Assembly: GCA_021773115.1 (NCBI GenBank)
Contig: JAJFKS010000034.1
Location: 218,795 to 282,794, forward strand
Origin: Woeseiaceae bacterium
Lineage (GTDB): Bacteria; Pseudomonadota; Gammaproteobacteria; Steroidobacterales; Woeseiaceae
Direction of reading: 5' to 3'
Length of the DNA stretch: 64,000 nucleotides
Part shown: positions 61,973 through 64,000 of the stretch, one piece after another
Position numbering within the stretch: position 1 is the first letter of the stretch
Layout: each line of letters opens with the position of its first letter
Program-made: the position numbers and the translations under genes
Notes under the pieces: model-generated
Database searches by the model: none
Told to the model about the DNA's origin: nothing
What the model saw: the letters and a program-made list of their open reading frames with translations, nothing else

Positions 61973-62932
61973 ATGGCATTGCCCGACTGGGCGCGCGCGC
62001 ACCCGCTGCCGTTGTTTGCAGCGAAAATCCGCAGTTCACCCGCTGACTTCGATGTGACCGAAGTGCTCGGTTACGCGTTCGACGGCGCTGGCGAACACGA
62101 CTACCTCTACCTTGAGAAAACCGGCACGAATACCGAATGGCTGGCGCGGCAACTGGCGAATTTCGCTGAGGTATCCGCGAAAGACGTCGGGTATTCAGGG
62201 CTGAAGGACCGCGACGCCGTTACCCGGCAGTGGTTCAGCGTGCCACGGTGGCATTCCCCGGACTGGGATGCATTTGACATCGACGGGGTCATTGTACGAG
62301 ACGTACAGCGGCATTCGAAAAAACTCAGGCGCGGTGCGCACAAAGCCAATCACTTTCGCATCGTCCTCCGCGGTCCAGAATTGGGGTCCGTGCCCATTTC
62401 TGAGATTGTGGCTTTGATAAGGGAGCAGGGCGTGCCGAATTATTTCGGTCCGCAGCGTTTCGGTCGTGGTGGCGCCAATGTGGACCTTGCCAACGCGTGG
62501 GCCAGCGGCAAACGATTGCCACGCCACAAACGCAGTATCGCAATCTCGAGCGCGCGCTCGTTTCTGTTTAATGAGCAGTTGCACCCGCGTGTTCTGGACG
62601 GCAGCTGGAATCGACTATTGCCCGGCGATATTGCAAATCTGGACGGTACCGGCAGCGTGTTTGCCGTGGAGTCACCCGATCAGGAACTGCAGCAGCGTTG
62701 TCGGGAGATGGACATTCATCCGGCCGCGGAATTGCCCGGCGATGGATCGAACTGTGGCAACGAGGCCTGGCAAAAAGCGTTCAACAACGCGCGCGTCAAG
62801 CCGGGGAGTCGAAGTTTGCGCCTGCGGGTGCAGGACCTTCAGGCGCAGACCGACGACGACAGCATCGTGCTGTCATTCGCCCTTGGCCGCGGGGCATTTG
62901 CGACCTCTGTATTGCGCGAAATTATATTATAA
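61973..62932 (+). CDS. truD: tRNA pseudouridine(13) synthase TruD
   Basis: A 319-residue pseudouridine synthase for U13 of tRNA(Glu), slightly short compared with about 350 in E. coli. FDVTEVLGYAFDGAGEHDYLYLEK at the N-terminus, the catalytic Asp in SGLKDRDAVTRQWFSV, and PNYFGPQRFGRGGANV are diagnostic; the shorter length lies in the TRUD insertion domain and the C-terminus. It is the last gene of the conserved housekeeping run; the usual surE-pcm genes do not follow. Confidence 0.94.
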   Translation: MALPDWARAHPLPLFAAKIRSSPADFDVTEVLGYAFDGAGEHDYLYLEKTGTNTEWLARQLANFAEVSAKDVGYSGLKDRDAVTRQWFSVPRWHSPDWDAFDIDGVIVRDVQRHSKKLRRGAHKANHFRIVLRGPELGSVPISEIVALIREQGVPNYFGPQRFGRGGANVDLANAWASGKRLPRHKRSIAISSARSFLFNEQLHPRVLDGSWNRLLPGDIANLDGTGSVFAVESPDQELQQRCREMDIHPAAELPGDGSNCGNEAWQKAFNNARVKPGSRSLRLRVQDLQAQTDDDSIVLSFALGRGAFATSVLREIIL

Positions 62933-62947
62933 GCTACTGATTATAAA

Positions 62948-62976
62948 TTGAAAAAAGCGTAACCACTGTATATAAT
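62948..62976 (+). promoter_or_regulatory. Strong sigma-70 promoter
   Basis: TTGAAA (62948-62953) and TATAAT (62971-62976) are 17 bases apart, 11 of 12 consensus bases. The surrounding 62933-63007 is AT-rich and unlike the GC-rich neighbourhood. It points at the broken HNH endonuclease gene whose ATG is 32 bases downstream. Confidence 0.7.
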
Positions 62977-63007
62977 AACAGTCTATTTCATTTTGCCCGG
63001 ACGTGCC

Positions 63008-63590
63008 ATGAAAGCTGTTATCCAACGCACCGAATCCCTCCTTCCCATCGACGATCTCGACAAGGCGATTGTCGGATTGTCGGCAAAAATCAACGCCGCT
63101 ACTTACGAGCTGCTTGTACTGATCCGGCAATTTGACGAGCGCGCCGGCTGGCTTCGCTGGGGGCTCGCTAATTGCGCCGAATGGCTGCACTGGCGTTGCG
63201 ATCTCAGCATGAACGCGGCCCGCGAAAAAGTTCGTGTTGCGCATGCGCTCAAGTCGCTACCGGCATCAACGCTTTGTCGAAGCTCACCATATTCGACATT
63301 GGTCGGCAGGCGGTGAAACCAACTTCGACAACCTGATGTTGCTGTGCACACGACATCACAAACTGGTTCACGAAGGCGGCTATTCAATCGAGCGCGATTT
63401 CGATCATCGCTGGTACTTCAAGCGCCCCGATGGACGCGCCGTCCCTGACTGTGGCTACAACTGGTTGGACATGCTGGATGACGACGTTGAAACATTTTCC
63501 GAAGCGGTCAACAATCCCCCCGGTGGGGGATTGTTGACCAGAACGAAAAACTTCGTTTCTGAACCAGCGCCGCCGTGCTATTGGCACTGA
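63008..63590 (+). pseudogene. DUF222/13E12-type HNH endonuclease, internally deleted and frameshifted
   Basis: The first part (63008 to about 63265, MKAVIQRTESLLPID onward) matches the N-terminus of the DUF222 family, with LVLIRQFDERAGWLRWG and CAEWLHWRCDLSMNAAREKVRVA. Near AHALKSLPA the frame breaks, and sequence in another frame (from about 63260) resumes at RFVEAHHIRHWSAGGETNFD and LLCTRHHKLVHEGGY, the C-terminal HNH domain with its His-Asn-His. About 200 residues of the normal middle are missing. Intact members are near 400-500 residues. The HNH part would not be translated from the N-terminal start, so this is a pseudogene. Confidence 0.75.
63506..63539. repeat. Perfect 15-bp hairpin in the HNH C-terminus
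   Basis: GGTCAACAATCCCCC at 63506-63520 pairs exactly with GGGGGATTGTTGACC at 63525-63539 around a CGGT loop. It lies in the codons for NNPPGGGLL near the end of the HNH remnant. There is no T-run after it, only AGAACGAAAAA, so a simple terminator is unlikely. Confidence 0.7.
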
Positions 63591-63681
63591 TTGACAGTCG
63601 GGATTATTCGAAAATCATAAGATACGGGCCGTCCGCTTTGATGCTGCGACTTCAACCGGTCGACGCAACGGTTGCAGCAAA

Positions 63682-64000
63682 TTAATCTCGTCGGAGTTGA
63701 TCCCAGATCGATTGCGCAACAACGCCAACGTCCTTGTCACGTTTGCGTATTTGAAACAATTGCGATTGGCGTCTTTGATAGCCTTCAACATTGAGGGCTA
63801 CCAACTTGCCTTGGGCCAATTCATTGTCGATCATGTGGGTGGGAATACCTCCCCATCCCAGATTCGCCAACAATATCTCCTTTTTTGCAGCAAAGTCCGA
63901 AACGGTCCAGCGAAGACCGCCAGGAAGCAAATCTCTGCTTTGCTCAAACTCGCTGCTACCGCTGTCGGCAACGACCACCTGTGTATAGCTTTGCATCTCG
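63682..64000 (-). CDS. LysR-type transcriptional regulator, C-terminal part (runs off the window)
   Basis: The last 105 or so codons of a minus-strand gene that begins beyond base 64000. The sequence VSDFAAKKEILLANLGWGGIPTHMI and NELAQGKLVALNVEGY matches the end of the LysR substrate-binding domain (effector-binding lobe), of the type with DFxAKKxxILAGLGWG. The DNA-binding part is outside. The stop TAA is at 63682-63684. Between it and the HNH remnant (63591-63681) only an imperfect stem around 63641-63679 was seen. The target genes cannot be inferred. Confidence 0.7.
   Translation of the reverse strand, partial: EMQSYTQVVVADSGSSEFEQSRDLLPGGLRWTVSDFAAKKEILLANLGWGGIPTHMIDNELAQGKLVALNVEGYQRRQSQLFQIRKRDKDVGVVAQSIWDQLRRD

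Overview
The window is a stretch of gammaproteobacterial chromosome. It carries the gammaproteobacterial housekeeping order rpsB-tsf-pyrH-frr-uppS-cdsA-rseP-bamA-skp-lpxD-lpxA-lpxB-rnhB-dnaE-accA-tilS-pyrG-kdsA-eno-ftsB-truD. It also has lipid A and outer-membrane assembly genes, an MSHA-type pilus cluster and a large c-di-GMP/two-component section, which together suggest a free-living, surface-attaching Gram-negative. Base composition is moderately GC-rich. Genus cannot be read from the sequence; a Chromatiales/Woeseiaceae-like lineage is only a guess.

Layout. (1) 1-4959, minus strand: mshI, a pilN-like gene, mshJ, mshK, mshL and the 5' part of mshE, running out of the window. (2) 5.2-21.1 kb: a signalling block with nine consecutive signalling genes. 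It holds a Tat-exported solute-binding protein overlapping a sensor kinase, stand-alone receivers, three hybrid kinases, a GAF-GGDEF cyclase, a REC-EAL protein and a REC-PAS-GGDEF-EAL protein, plus a 20-codon remnant of another receiver. No DNA-binding output domain occurs in the block; the recognisable outputs are c-di-GMP synthesis and breakdown, and the neighbouring MshE has a c-di-GMP-binding type N-terminus. (3) 21.2-23.8 kb: yoaA and tsaB. (4) 23.8-34.2 kb: the phosphate regulon (phoB, phoR, a porin, phoU, pstS, pstC, pstA, pstB), with dsbB and dapE between its two halves. 11-bp-periodic Pho boxes lie before phoB, the porin and pstS. (5) 34.2-38.8 kb, minus strand: yffB-like, dapD, glnD, map. 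(6) 38.8-39.0 kb: divergent control region with a perfect 34-bp inverted repeat next to map and an rpsB promoter with leader. (7) 39.0-62.9 kb: the housekeeping run listed above. (8) 62.9-64.0 kb: a break in synteny, with a deleted HNH endonuclease gene behind a near-ideal promoter and the 3' end of a LysR-type regulator.

What stands out. The usual places of three MEP isoprenoid genes (dxr between cdsA and rseP; ispD and ispF between ftsB and truD) are empty, and fabZ is absent between lpxD and lpxA. Loss of all three MEP genes from two separate conserved sites suggests either a mevalonate route or relocation. Ribosomal protein S2 carries a roughly 115-residue Lys/Ala/Glu/Pro tail. The solute-binding protein has no transporter genes nearby but is translationally coupled to a kinase with a large periplasmic domain, which suggests a sensory rather than transport role. 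No tRNA, rRNA, CRISPR array or intact insertion sequence was seen, and no gene-free stretch exceeds 300 bases.
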